A stretch of 26,041 bases of DNA, taken from the NCBI GenBank assembly GCA_030145435.1, contig JAQYVQ010000120.1, forward strand, positions 1 to 26,041. The letters run 5' to 3'. The notes beneath the pieces are model-generated. The model was not told where the DNA came from and made no database searches. It was given only the letters and a program-made list of their open reading frames with translations. The translations under genes were made by a program, and so were the position numbers. Shown here piece after piece: positions 15,938 to 23,241 of the stretch. Position 1 is the first letter of the stretch, and each line of letters begins with the position of its first letter. This stretch comes from Syntrophobacteria bacterium. GTDB lineage: Bacteria > Desulfobacterota > DSWW01.

Positions 15938-17776
15938 CTAGGACAGGTCGAGCCTCTTCATCTTCCGGAAGAGGGTTTTTCGCGAGATACCGAGCGCCTT
16001 TGCCGCCATCCCTTTCCTCCCGTTGCAGAGCTCGAGGGCCTTCCTGATGGAAGTCCTCTCTGCCTCCTCAACGTTCTGGGTGAGTCGCACAGCCCTGTCC
16101 GTTTCGATGATGGTCGAGGACTCCACCGCTTCCCAGTCATTGCGTGCGGAAGGCGAAGAGGGAATGAATTCGAGACGGTTCACCGCGATGTACCGGTGTA
16201 TCGCATTCTGCAATTCCCTCACATTGCCGGGCCAGTCGTAACTCATGAGAGCCTCCAGGACCTGCCCCGGCACGGGGGGGGGGTCGCCGTTCTCTGAATA
16301 GAGCTTGAGAAAGTGCTCCATAAGGAGCGGTATGTCTTCCTTGCGGTCTCGCAAGGGGGGAACGTTTATCGGAATGACGTGAATCCTGTAAAAGAAGTCC
16401 TCCCGTATGCCCCTTTTTCTGACCTGTTCCAAGAGGTTCCGATTCGTGGCGGCGATGATTCGAAAATCGGAGAGCTTGTTCACGCTGCTCCCTACTGGGG
16501 AATAGCCTCCCCCCTCGATGGCACGCAACATCTTTGCCTGAAGGCTGAGGCTCAGCTCTCCCACCTCGTCAAGGAACAACGTGCCCCCATCCGCCACGTC
16601 GAGATATCCCTGTTTGTCGGCATGTGCGCCTGTAAAGGCCCCTTTCTTGTGCCCGAAGAACTCGCTTTCCAGGAGATTCTCGGGGATTGCCGCGCAGTTC
16701 ACAGGCACGAACCCTTTTTCCGATCGGCTGCTCATCTCGTGGATAGCTTTTGCGACCAACTCCTTGCCCGTTCCGGAATCGCCGTAAACGATCACATTGG
16801 CATTCGTGGCGGCGGCATTCAAGATGAGCTCGTAAACCTCCTGCATGGCCGGGCTCTTGCCGATGAGGCTCCCCAGGCGATACCGGTCCTTGATCGAGGA
16901 ACGCAAGCTGATGTTCTCTCTTCGGAGATGCTCTGCCTCTTCGAGCATCGACAGCTCTCTCTCTCTGCTCTCCGTGATGTCTCTGGCGGTCATGAACACG
17001 GTGGGGAGGCCCTTCCACTGGATCAGGCTTGCTCTGCCTTGAATCCAGATCTCTCGTCCCACCTTTGTGCGGCAGCGGCTCTCGAATGACCTCTGTTTGG
17101 AAAATCTCTTCTCCAGAACATCGAACATCTCCCGGAAATACATCTCGAATTCCCTGGAAACGAGTTCCCCTATATCCTTGCCGAACAGCTCTCCTGCGTC
17201 GCGGTAGCCGAACATCGACAAGAGGGCGTCATTCGCGAAGAGGATCTTTGAGCTTTGGCAAAGCATGGCCCCCACCGTCATCCGTTCCGCCAGGCCACGG
17301 TAGAAGGTCTCGCTCTCGCGCAACGCATCCTGCGTCTGCTTGAGTTCGGTGAGGTCGATTCCCATGCCCAACACGTACGATGCGTTTTCTATCGTCGTGC
17401 TCACGGCGGAGAACAAGTAGGGATTCTTCTTCCCTTCCTTGCTCGTCATCTCCGCCTCCACCGTGACTTCCCCTTTTAAAAAAGCGGCTTGTACGGCCTT
17501 CTTGATGCGCTTCAGGTCCGCTCCGGAAAACAGATCGTTGACCTTCATGTGCAACAATTCGTCCCGGCAATACCCGCTCACCTTTTCCATGTTTTCGTTG
17601 CAGTTGAGGAATTGCTGATCCTGGTCAAAGGCATAGAAGACGCCCGGCAGGCTGCGGATCAACATCTCGAAAAACCGACCCCTTTTTTCGAGATCCAGGA
17701 CGGTCTTCTGAAGCTCCAGAATCTTGGGTGACACCGATGCGGATGTCTCTTCCTTACGGGCATGTTTCTCAGACAT
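15938..17776 (-). CDS. Sigma-54-dependent activator, PAS-PAS-AAA+-Fis HTH (complete)
   Basis: 612 aa. Two PAS-like domains (about 35-145 and 155-270) are followed by AAA+ with Walker A GDSGTGKE at 332-339, GAFTGA at 379-384, Walker B GGTLFLDEVGEL at 397-408, and the sensor/R-finger region IREDFFYRIHVIPI with YDWPGNVRELQN. The C-terminal Fis-type helix-turn-helix is RKALELCNGRKGMAAKALGISRKTLFRKM. There is no receiver domain, so PAS sensing rather than phosphorylation is expected. AAGGAAGG precedes the ATG. It sits between two sigma-54 promoters that fire in opposite directions and is the obvious candidate to control both. It is third in an operon after the MoaD-like and 176-aa genes and a paralogue of the left-edge activator. 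Confidence 0.96.
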   Translation of the reverse strand: MSEKHARKEETSASVSPKILELQKTVLDLEKRGRFFEMLIRSLPGVFYAFDQDQQFLNCNENMEKVSGYCRDELLHMKVNDLFSGADLKRIKKAVQAAFLKGEVTVEAEMTSKEGKKNPYLFSAVSTTIENASYVLGMGIDLTELKQTQDALRESETFYRGLAERMTVGAMLCQSSKILFANDALLSMFGYRDAGELFGKDIGELVSREFEMYFREMFDVLEKRFSKQRSFESRCRTKVGREIWIQGRASLIQWKGLPTVFMTARDITESRERELSMLEEAEHLRRENISLRSSIKDRYRLGSLIGKSPAMQEVYELILNAAATNANVIVYGDSGTGKELVAKAIHEMSSRSEKGFVPVNCAAIPENLLESEFFGHKKGAFTGAHADKQGYLDVADGGTLFLDEVGELSLSLQAKMLRAIEGGGYSPVGSSVNKLSDFRIIAATNRNLLEQVRKRGIREDFFYRIHVIPINVPPLRDRKEDIPLLMEHFLKLYSENGDPPPVPGQVLEALMSYDWPGNVRELQNAIHRYIAVNRLEFIPSSPSARNDWEAVESSTIIETDRAVRLTQNVEEAERTSIRKALELCNGRKGMAAKALGISRKTLFRKMKRLDLS

Positions 17777-17796
17777 GAGGCCTTCCTTGTCTTCCG

Positions 17797-18327
17797 CTAC
17801 TGTTCCCAGGTTTTGTAGGTTTCTTCCGGATTATCCAAGACGTGGGCGATCCTCCTGCCGGCATCCTCTCGGACGGCGTCCCGGGTGGCTTCATCGTAAT
17901 CCTGCGAAGCCATCCATCGTTCGAGGAGGAGTCCCCCGGGCAACCACATCTCCATGGTCTCCCTTTCCGTGACCCAGGCCTTCATCTTGATCCCGAACCC
18001 GGCCAGGATCTTCCAAACTTCATCGCGGTTGCGTCGGTCACAGTAAACCATCATCACGCATTCTTCCACGCCGAGGTTCAAAGGCGGTGTTCTATCGTAT
18101 TTTATGCAGGGGATTTCCTTGTTCTCCACCTGCGGATCAAGCTTCTCCGCAAGCTCATCGAGCTTGTCTTTTTCCCCCAGGACGAGCCACTTGCCCCAGT
18201 ACTCGAGGACTTCGCCGTTGGTCATGTCCTTGCCCTGGTAAACCGTGTAGCTTCTGCCCATCAAGACCAGGGGATGATAAAGGAAGATGAACTTCGATCT
18301 CGGGTCGTCGATGATCATGTCGGTCAC
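17797..18327 (-). CDS. Unrecognised 176-aa protein, coupled to MoaD-like gene
   Basis: I do not recognise the family. The protein is soluble, without signal peptide or membrane spans. It contains KFIFLYHPLVLMGRSYTVYQG, a Cys in EIPCIKYDR, VEECVMMVYCDRRNRDEVWKIL (which could be a small ferredoxin-like beta-alpha-beta fold) and a Trp-rich GGLLLERWMASQDYDEAT. A GTG start at 18327 overlaps the MoaD-like stop (GTGA); an ATG at 18318 is the alternative. It ends 20 bases before the sigma-54 activator. The coupling suggests it works with the sulfur carrier or modulates the activator; neither is shown. Confidence 0.75.
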   Translation of the reverse strand: MTDMIIDDPRSKFIFLYHPLVLMGRSYTVYQGKDMTNGEVLEYWGKWLVLGEKDKLDELAEKLDPQVENKEIPCIKYDRTPPLNLGVEECVMMVYCDRRNRDEVWKILAGFGIKMKAWVTERETMEMWLPGGLLLERWMASQDYDEATRDAVREDAGRRIAHVLDNPEETYKTWEQ

Positions 18328-18596
18328 CCCCCTGCGGCAAACGGTATGACGCCGAGTTCGTCTCCGTCGCTGATCGACGTGGCGAGTCCCTCGAGTTTCG
18401 TCACGTTCTCACCGTTCAGGAAGATGAGTATTGCGCCGATCTCGCCCTCTTCGTTCAACAGACGGTCTCGGATACCGGGGAACTCGTGATCCAGCTGATC
18501 GATGCATTCCCCAAGGGTCCCTCCCTGGCAGGAAGCTTCATCGCTGCCTCGGAACCACTCTTTCAAAGAGCCCGGGACTCTCACGGTCACAGCCAT
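18324..18596 (-). CDS. MoaD/ThiS-like sulfur-carrier protein
   Basis: A 90-aa ubiquitin-like beta-grasp protein ending in the Gly-Gly (PFAAGG) that is adenylated and thiocarboxylated in this family. It has VTVRVPGSLKEWF, GTLGECIDQLDHEFPGI, AILIFLNGENV and ISDGDELGVIPFAAGG. The start at 18596 is chosen for GAGGTG seven bases upstream; the frame extends to 18662 but that part overlaps regulatory sequence. No ThiF/MoeB activator or molybdopterin gene is nearby, so it may serve a tungsto/molybdo-enzyme or another sulfur transfer encoded elsewhere. It is first in the operon that ends with the sigma-54 activator and is divergent from the mutase operon. Confidence 0.85.
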   Translation of the reverse strand: MAVTVRVPGSLKEWFRGSDEASCQGGTLGECIDQLDHEFPGIRDRLLNEEGEIGAILIFLNGENVTKLEGLATSISDGDELGVIPFAAGG

Positions 18597-18611
18597 TTCT
18601 CGCACCTCGCT

Positions 18612-18625
18612 GAAGGTCAAAGGTC
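18612..18625 (+). repeat. Two AAAGGTC heptamers
   Basis: GAAGGTC followed by AAAGGTC, just upstream of the MoaD-like start. It is the shortest member of the heptamer family also seen at 5760-5790, 5847-5882 and 23594-23628. Confidence 0.5.
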
Positions 18626-18678
18626 TTGCTTCGAGTCTGTCAGTGGATTCGGGGAAAGTCAACGGATTTGTCCCCCAA

Positions 18679-18718
18679 TTGACCCATTACAGAGATTCCT
18701 GTGACCCGGATGGGTCAA
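18679..18718. promoter_or_regulatory. Inverted repeat, candidate upstream activator site
   Basis: TTGACCCAT (18679-18687) and ATGGGTCAA (18710-18718) form a perfect 9-bp inverted repeat with centres 31 bases apart, about three helical turns. They lie about 165-195 bases upstream of the -24 element of the mutase-operon promoter. TGTGACCC at 18700-18707 lies between the arms. Size, symmetry and distance fit binding of a dimeric sigma-54 activator, probably one of the two in this window. The 18597-18963 gap holds this site, an IHF-like site and the promoter, and no gene that I can support. Confidence 0.6.
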
Positions 18719-18845
18719 GATGGGTTCATCTAGCAAAAACATCTACTTACACATGGGACGCATCAGGGCATGGGGCAATAGTGACTCAGGGCAGGGGTAT
18801 CGCACCACCCGGATTTCGGCTCTACGATTCACTATTGTTCAACAA

Positions 18846-18858
18846 AATCAAATAGTTG
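18846..18858 (+). promoter_or_regulatory. IHF-like site
   Basis: AATCAAATAGTTG is an exact match to WATCAANNNNTTR. It lies in an AT-rich patch between the inverted repeat and the sigma-54 promoter, where IHF normally bends DNA to bring the activator to the polymerase. Confidence 0.6.
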
Positions 18859-18876
18859 AATTGCTTGTCCCGAGCT

Positions 18877-18891
18877 TGGCACCCTTCTTGC
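18877..18891 (+). promoter_or_regulatory. Sigma-54 (-24/-12) promoter of the mutase/activase operon
   Basis: TGGCAC-CCTTC-TTGC matches the -24/-12 consensus with correct five-base spacing. The following CTTTTTTGC is nearly the same as at the minus-strand promoter at 15707-15693. The predicted transcript start is near 18903, 60 bases before the first gene. Confidence 0.88.
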
Positions 18892-18963
18892 CTTTTTTGC
18901 AACGTGTCCGAAATGGCTTGCTTCATTGGCGGAACGAGAAGAGCTGAAGAGTGGAGGGACTGG

Positions 18964-19377
18964 ATGAGCGAGGAGCGAAAAATCAGGGTGCTCGTGGCAA
19001 AGCCCGGCCTTGACGGGCACGAACGAGGAGCGCGCGTGGTTGCCTACGGGCTGAGAGATGAAGGGTTCGAAGTTGTTTACACGGGCCTTCGACAGACCCC
19101 GGACCAGATTGCAGTGGCCGCCCTTCAGGAAGATGTGGACGTGGTCGGCCTTTCCATACTCTCGGGTGCGCATGTGTCATTGAGCCGCAAGGTGATTGAA
19201 CGCCTGAAAGACCAGGGAGCCGACGACATCCTGCTGGTGGTGGGGGGGGTCATCCCGGAAAAGGATATCCCCACCTTGAAGGAAATCGGGGTGGGGGCAG
19301 TTTTTACCTCCGGAACCTCGATTCCGATGATCGCGGAATACATCAGGTCCGAGATCAGGAGCGATGGAGGCGGGTAG
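18964..19377 (+). CDS. Acyl-CoA mutase small subunit, B12-binding domain
   Basis: A 137-aa stand-alone cobalamin-binding domain of the methylmalonyl-CoA mutase type. It has KPGLDGHERGA with the DxHxxG lower-ligand motif (Asp17, His19, Gly22), GLSILSGAHVSLS, and the VVGGVIPEKD glycine-rich segment. GGAGGG lies 5 bases before the ATG at 18964; the frame stays open upstream across the promoter, which is not coding. It forms the mutase with the next gene, as in split-type mutases (archaeal MCM, isobutyryl- or 2-hydroxyisobutyryl-CoA mutase). In an alkane pathway it would rearrange an alkylsuccinyl-CoA into an alkylmalonyl-CoA. Confidence 0.93.
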   Translation: MSEERKIRVLVAKPGLDGHERGARVVAYGLRDEGFEVVYTGLRQTPDQIAVAALQEDVDVVGLSILSGAHVSLSRKVIERLKDQGADDILLVVGGVIPEKDIPTLKEIGVGAVFTSGTSIPMIAEYIRSEIRSDGGG

Positions 19378-19403
19378 TCGCTTCGTGCAGGCAATGGAAC
19401 AGG

Positions 19404-19547
19404 GAGTGTCACATTTTTGCAGGGGAACAGCGGGCGTTCTTTCGGACAGGTGGTGAAGGATGGAACGTCACTCTTCGTAGGGGGCAGCGGGTCGTTCCTC
19501 GGGACAGGTGGTAAAGGGTGGAACGTCACTCTTCGTAGGGGAGAAGG
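19404..19547 (+). repeat. 58-bp tandem repeat between the mutase subunit genes
   Basis: Two full units (19404-19461 and 19462-19519) and a 28-base partial third (from 19520) with an exact 58-base period. Each unit carries GTCAC...AGGGG...CAGCGGG...GGACAGGTGGT. The second and third units share the 20 bases from 19462 and 19520 exactly. The period is not a multiple of three, so it is not a protein repeat. The last unit runs into the ribosome site of the large-subunit gene. Confidence 0.85.
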
Positions 19548-19548
19548 G

Positions 19549-21306
19549 ATGGGAAAAGATACGGATAGAATCGACGAGGTTCGGAAGGCGGAAGAGGAGT
19601 GGCAGGAGAAGGTGCTCGACCCTCGGGTGAATCGGTTCAAGCTTCAGAAGAGCCCTACGCGGTTCTACACCCCCACGGACAGAAACGGTTTCAATTTCCT
19701 CGAAAAGGTCGGCTTCCCGGGACAGTACCCGTTCACGGCGGGGAACAATCCCTTCGATTTTTGGAGGGCCTTTGCCGAGGAAAGCGCCAAACGAGGGCAC
19801 CGGCCGGATTGGGGCGGAGGCGGCAGTGTGGGCAAGTACGGTGGATTCGGCACTGCGTCGGATTACCGGGATTACTTGTTGCGGATGCAGTCGATCGGTC
19901 GCACGGGTGGACCGAACATGGCCTTTGATCTGGTTACCCAGTGCGGGTACGACTCGGACAGTTCGGAGGCGGAAGGGGAGGTGGGCCGTGTGGGCGTGGC
20001 GGTCGACTCGTTCCGGGATTTTCAGATCATCTACGAGGCGTACACCGGGGATCTGGAAATGGACAAGGTCGCCTCGAACTTCACGATCAACGCCCCCGCG
20101 GCCGTGATCATCGCCATGTATGCCGCCATGGCAGAGAAACGGGGCATCCCGTTGGAAAGGCTCCGCGGCACACCGCAGAACGATATCCTGAAGGAATTCA
20201 TTGCCCGGGGCACCTACATCTACCCCCCGAGACAGTCCCTCCGGCTCTTCCGGGACATTCTCGTCTTCTGCAATGAGCACATGCCCAAGTTGAACATTAC
20301 GAGCATAGGGGGGTACCACATACGCGAGGCAGGCGCGACCCGGACCCAGGATCTCGCCTTTTCCATGGCCAACGGTGCGGCCTACCTCCAGGCGGGGGTC
20401 GATGCAGGACTCGACGTGGATACCTTTGCCCCCATGTTCACATTCAATGCCTTCGGCGGCAGCATGGAAATTTACCAGGAGATCGCCTTCCAGCGGGCAG
20501 CTCGGCGCATGTACGCTCGAATGCTCAAAGAGCGGTTCGGGGCAAAGAATCCGAGGAGCATGATGATTCGCCAGCCCGTGTCTGCCCACATCGGGTGCTC
20601 TTCCACCACGCTGCAGCGACCGTTGAACAACCACACGAGGGCCGTCATCGGTGGGCTTGCAGCAGGGATGTCCGGCGCTATGCCCTTGAGCTTCCCGCCC
20701 TTTGATGAGCCCCTTGGGCTGGGACACAGCCTCGAGGCGGTTCAACTCAACCTGGATGCGACCCGGATCCTGATTCACGAGGCGAAGATAGCAGATGTGA
20801 ACGACCCGTGGGCAGGCTCCTACATGATGGAATCGTTGACGGACGAGATCGAGGAGGGCGCCTGGGCCGAGTTCGACAAGATCGAGAAGATGGGGGGAGC
20901 CGTAGCCGCCATTGAAAGCGGATACATGCAGAAGGCGGTCGCAAAGAGCGCCTACGAGCGGCAGAAGCGGATCGAGAGACAAGAGGATTTTGTCGTTGGG
21001 GTAAACTGCTTCAATGACGAGAACGAAATCGACGTAACCGTGAATCGGGCCGTGGAAGACACGTACGATGAAGAGTCGATGCGTTCGGCCGAAGAGAGGC
21101 AGAAGGTGAACCTGGCCCAGCTGAAGAAGGAGCGGGACGGCGGTGCGGTTGGAAAGGCCTTGTCTACACTGGAGAAGCACGCAGGCGATGAAACGGTGAA
21201 CCTGATGCCGGACATCCTGGAATGCGTCAAGGTGGAGGCCACGTTGCAGGAGATCTGCGACGTTCTGCGTGGGGTCTTTGGCGAGGCCCAGCCCGTAAGG
21301 ATCTAA
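19549..21306 (+). CDS. B12-dependent acyl-CoA mutase large subunit, divergent methylmalonyl-CoA mutase family
   Basis: 585 aa; the start is placed after the tandem repeat at MGKDTDRIDEV with GGGGAGAAGGG upstream. Conserved core: KYGGFGTA at 96-103, TQCGYDSD at 130-137, GEVGRVGVAVDS at 143-154, PQNDILKEFIARGTYIYPP at 209-227, GGYHIREAG at 254-262 (keeping the Tyr-His pair), NGAAYLQAGVDAGLDVDTFAP and DPWAGSYMMESLT. The usual substrate-contact blocks are changed: RxWTMRQYAGFGTA is DWGGGGSVGKYGGFGTA, the HTQTAGSTLTAQQP block is QPVSAHIGCSSTTLQRP at 342-358, and GGTQSLHTNSxDEALALP is SGAMPLSFPPFDEPLGLG at 375-392. About 20-25 residues are inserted before the first block. A substrate other than methylmalonyl-CoA is likely; alkylsuccinyl-CoA fits the context. 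Confidence 0.93.
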   Translation: MGKDTDRIDEVRKAEEEWQEKVLDPRVNRFKLQKSPTRFYTPTDRNGFNFLEKVGFPGQYPFTAGNNPFDFWRAFAEESAKRGHRPDWGGGGSVGKYGGFGTASDYRDYLLRMQSIGRTGGPNMAFDLVTQCGYDSDSSEAEGEVGRVGVAVDSFRDFQIIYEAYTGDLEMDKVASNFTINAPAAVIIAMYAAMAEKRGIPLERLRGTPQNDILKEFIARGTYIYPPRQSLRLFRDILVFCNEHMPKLNITSIGGYHIREAGATRTQDLAFSMANGAAYLQAGVDAGLDVDTFAPMFTFNAFGGSMEIYQEIAFQRAARRMYARMLKERFGAKNPRSMMIRQPVSAHIGCSSTTLQRPLNNHTRAVIGGLAAGMSGAMPLSFPPFDEPLGLGHSLEAVQLNLDATRILIHEAKIADVNDPWAGSYMMESLTDEIEEGAWAEFDKIEKMGGAVAAIESGYMQKAVAKSAYERQKRIERQEDFVVGVNCFNDENEIDVTVNRAVEDTYDEESMRSAEERQKVNLAQLKKERDGGAVGKALSTLEKHAGDETVNLMPDILECVKVEATLQEICDVLRGVFGEAQPVRI

Positions 21307-21347
21307 ATGCGGCAAAGCCGCACAGGGTTCAGGGGTCAGGAGGGGAC

Positions 21348-22325
21348 ATGGCTGACAATGTTTTGATAACAGACATCCAGAAATTCTCGGTCAATGACGG
21401 GCCCGGTTTCCGGACGAACGTCTATTTGAAGGGCTGCATGATGCGGTGCCAGTGGTGCCACAACCCGGAAACGATCTCCTCCCATCCGGAGTTGTACTGG
21501 AAGAGGCGGCTTTGCGTCCAGTGTGGGGCCTGCCTCGAGGCTTGCCCGCGGGACGCCATCCTCCCTCCCATACCTCCTGAGGAGACGCAACTCGAGGAGT
21601 GTACCTACCACAAGATCATCCGTGACCGTTGTGATCTCTGCATGAAGTGCGTGCAGGCGTGTCTGTACGATGCGCTGGAGATCATCGGGAAACCGATGAC
21701 GGTGGAGGAAATCCTGGACGAGGTGGAACAAGACAGGCCCTTCTACGACAATTCCGGAGGAGGGATGACCTTGACCGGTGGCGAGCCAACAGCACATCCC
21801 GAGTTTGCCGGCCGGCTTCTCGAGCAGGCAAAGAGCCGGGGCCTGCACGTCTGCCTGGACACGAACGGATGCTCCGATTGGGGAGTGCTGAAGGGCTTGG
21901 CCGAACATGCCGACATCGTGTTGTTCGACCTGAAACACATCGATCCTGTTCAGCACAAGGAGAGGACCGGTGTGACCAACGAGCTGATTATCGAGAATTT
22001 GGGACTGCTCTCCGAGACCGGGAAAGAGATTTGGGTGCGCATCCCGGTCGTACCGGGCTATAACGATTCGATCGAGTTCCACACCGGAGCAGCCGACCTG
22101 CTTGCGAGCATGGGAAAGGGGATCGTGCGCATCGACCTGCTTCCCTTCCACAACTGGTGTCAGGACAAGTACGGCTGGCTCGGCCTGGACTGGCCGCTTC
22201 AGGAGATCGAGTCGATGGAGCCGGCGTTCCTGGAGATCCCTGCGGATATTTACCGAAGCAAGGGATTCCAGACCACGATTGGAGGGTCCGGTTTTGAAAG
22301 CGGGGATGAGGCGCTGAACTCGTGA
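21348..22325 (+). CDS. Glycyl-radical-enzyme activating enzyme (radical SAM, BssD/AssD-like)
   Basis: 325 aa; the ATG at 21348 has CAGGAGGGG just upstream. The radical-SAM cluster motif is C30-x3-C34-x2-C37 (CMMRCQWC), preceded by SVNDGPGFRTNVYLKG, which is typical of PFL-activase relatives. An insert with two four-Cys ferredoxin motifs follows: CVQCGACLEAC (56-66) and CDLCMKCVQAC (95-105), as in activases of benzylsuccinate synthase, hydroxyphenylacetate decarboxylase and similar enzymes. SAM-binding TLTGGEPTAHP and VRIPVVPGYND follow. It would abstract hydrogen from the Gly of a partner GRE. The partner's large subunit is not in the window; the small subunits follow directly. Confidence 0.95.
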   Translation: MADNVLITDIQKFSVNDGPGFRTNVYLKGCMMRCQWCHNPETISSHPELYWKRRLCVQCGACLEACPRDAILPPIPPEETQLEECTYHKIIRDRCDLCMKCVQACLYDALEIIGKPMTVEEILDEVEQDRPFYDNSGGGMTLTGGEPTAHPEFAGRLLEQAKSRGLHVCLDTNGCSDWGVLKGLAEHADIVLFDLKHIDPVQHKERTGVTNELIIENLGLLSETGKEIWVRIPVVPGYNDSIEFHTGAADLLASMGKGIVRIDLLPFHNWCQDKYGWLGLDWPLQEIESMEPAFLEIPADIYRSKGFQTTIGGSGFESGDEALNS

Positions 22326-22412
22326 CAAGGGATTTGACGCAGAGAAAAAGTCGACATCAAGAGTCGGCGCAACGAAGATAACCGGTTCCAGAACAAACAT
22401 GAGGGAGACATT

Positions 22413-22775
22413 ATGGGACGAAGAGACCAATGGAAGCAGGCTTCCAACAAGATGTTCGGCGAGATTACCAAGAAGAAGAGTTTCGAAGAGCGGGAAAAGG
22501 TGCCGGATGTTGCGTGTGGCGTGTGCAAGAAGTTCTCGGAGAACGCGTACGCGTCTGACGGGCGAGGGGTCTGTAAGATCCTGAAGATCGGCTCCGACAT
22601 CTCCCTTGACAAACCCGTATACGTGCTCGAGGGAGACACGGGCCAGATCACGTTCTTCAACACGGAAGCGTCGAAGTGCAGCTATTTTGTCAAGATGCAG
22701 ATTATCGACAAGGACGGGACCGAGTGTGCGGACCCGGCCTTTCGTCGTGCCCAGAGACAGATGGAAAAGAAATGA
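22413..22775 (+). CDS. Small Fe-S protein with CxxC-C-C layout, probable GRE small subunit
   Basis: 120 aa with GAGGGAG before the ATG. Residues 33-92 have Cys35-x2-Cys38-x15-Cys54-x34-Cys89, followed by SYF; an extra Cys105 lies in the tail. The layout is the same as in the next protein (CxxC-x14-C-x25-C) and like the HiPIP-type [4Fe-4S] small subunits of benzylsuccinate synthase. The N-terminal 30 residues and the C-terminal 25 are charged extensions longer than in BssB/BssC. I do not recognise it with certainty as AssB or MasB type. It lies between activase and the BssC-like gene. Confidence 0.75.
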   Translation: MGRRDQWKQASNKMFGEITKKKSFEEREKVPDVACGVCKKFSENAYASDGRGVCKILKIGSDISLDKPVYVLEGDTGQITFFNTEASKCSYFVKMQIIDKDGTECADPAFRRAQRQMEKK

Positions 22776-22790
22776 AAGGAGGTGAGACAA

Positions 22791-22955
22791 ATGGCGGCGT
22801 GTAAAGACTGCAAGTGCTTCTTCATCATCGAGGACAATCCGGAGAAGGGCGACTGCGTGCAGCGGGTGGTGGATCCACGCCAGGCCTATTTCAAGGCCAG
22901 GCCGGTGGCTGCGGACCAGGACGCATCGGATTGCGGTTCGTTCCAGAAGAAATAA
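22791..22955 (+). CDS. BssC/TutF-like small subunit of a fumarate-adding glycyl radical enzyme
   Basis: A 54-aa protein behind a strong AAAGGAGGTGAG. It has C4-x2-C7-x14-C22-x25-C48, with CKDCKCFF, KGDCVQRVVDP, YFKARPVA and DCGSF. This matches my memory of the benzylsuccinate synthase gamma family (CKxC..FF..., DCV, KPV, SCxxF), whose cysteines bind a [4Fe-4S] cluster against the catalytic subunit. It is the best single indicator that the GRE served by this locus is a fumarate-adding enzyme. In known operons the large subunit sits beside this gene; here it does not. Confidence 0.8.
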   Translation: MAACKDCKCFFIIEDNPEKGDCVQRVVDPRQAYFKARPVAADQDASDCGSFQKK

Positions 22956-22997
22956 CCGAGCCCCACCCTACACTTTCTTCACGACCAGGAGGACATT

Positions 22998-23219
22998 ATG
23001 AAATGCATTGCATGTGGGCACGAGGCGGCTGTCAAGGATTTCCGGTATCTGTACAACGCGCGCATCGACGCATCGATGACCCTGCGACAGTGCCCTCAGT
23101 GCCAGGAGTGGTTGGCGGTTAATGAACTCACCGGCGAGGTGACCCAGAAGGTGGGAGCCGGCGAGGCGCCGTGGGGGAAATCGGCAGGTATCGAAGACCT
23201 TGCAGAGGATACCAAGTAA
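22998..23219 (+). CDS. Rubredoxin-like zinc-ribbon protein
   Basis: 73 aa with AGGAGGA at 22987-22993. It has two knuckles, C3-x2-C6 (CIACGH) and C32-x2-C35 (LRQCPQCQEW), spaced 25 residues apart, which suits one Zn or Fe site. The C-terminal tail is acidic and glycine-rich. The next gene has the same CxxCG...LRQCPxC pattern, so the two are likely paralogues. Its role (electron carrier or assembly factor for the GRE) is unknown. Confidence 0.8.
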   Translation: MKCIACGHEAAVKDFRYLYNARIDASMTLRQCPQCQEWLAVNELTGEVTQKVGAGEAPWGKSAGIEDLAEDTK

Positions 23220-23241
23220 GGGACCCGTAAAGGAATCGATC

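Noticed and set aside
18630..18670. Sigma-70 promoter (TTGACT on the minus strand) for the MoaD-like operon
   Set aside because: The -35 is fair but no acceptable -10 lies at the right distance, so it was not annotated.
19417..19548. N-terminal extension of the mutase large subunit
   Set aside because: It would consist of the 58-base tandem repeat read in shifting frames; the ATG at 19549 has its own ribosome site.
19468..21315. 615-codon minus-strand open frame
   Set aside because: Antisense to the mutase large subunit, which has clear family motifs; the antisense product resembles nothing.
21336..22790. 484-codon minus-strand open frame
   Set aside because: Antisense to the radical-SAM activase and the first small-subunit gene.
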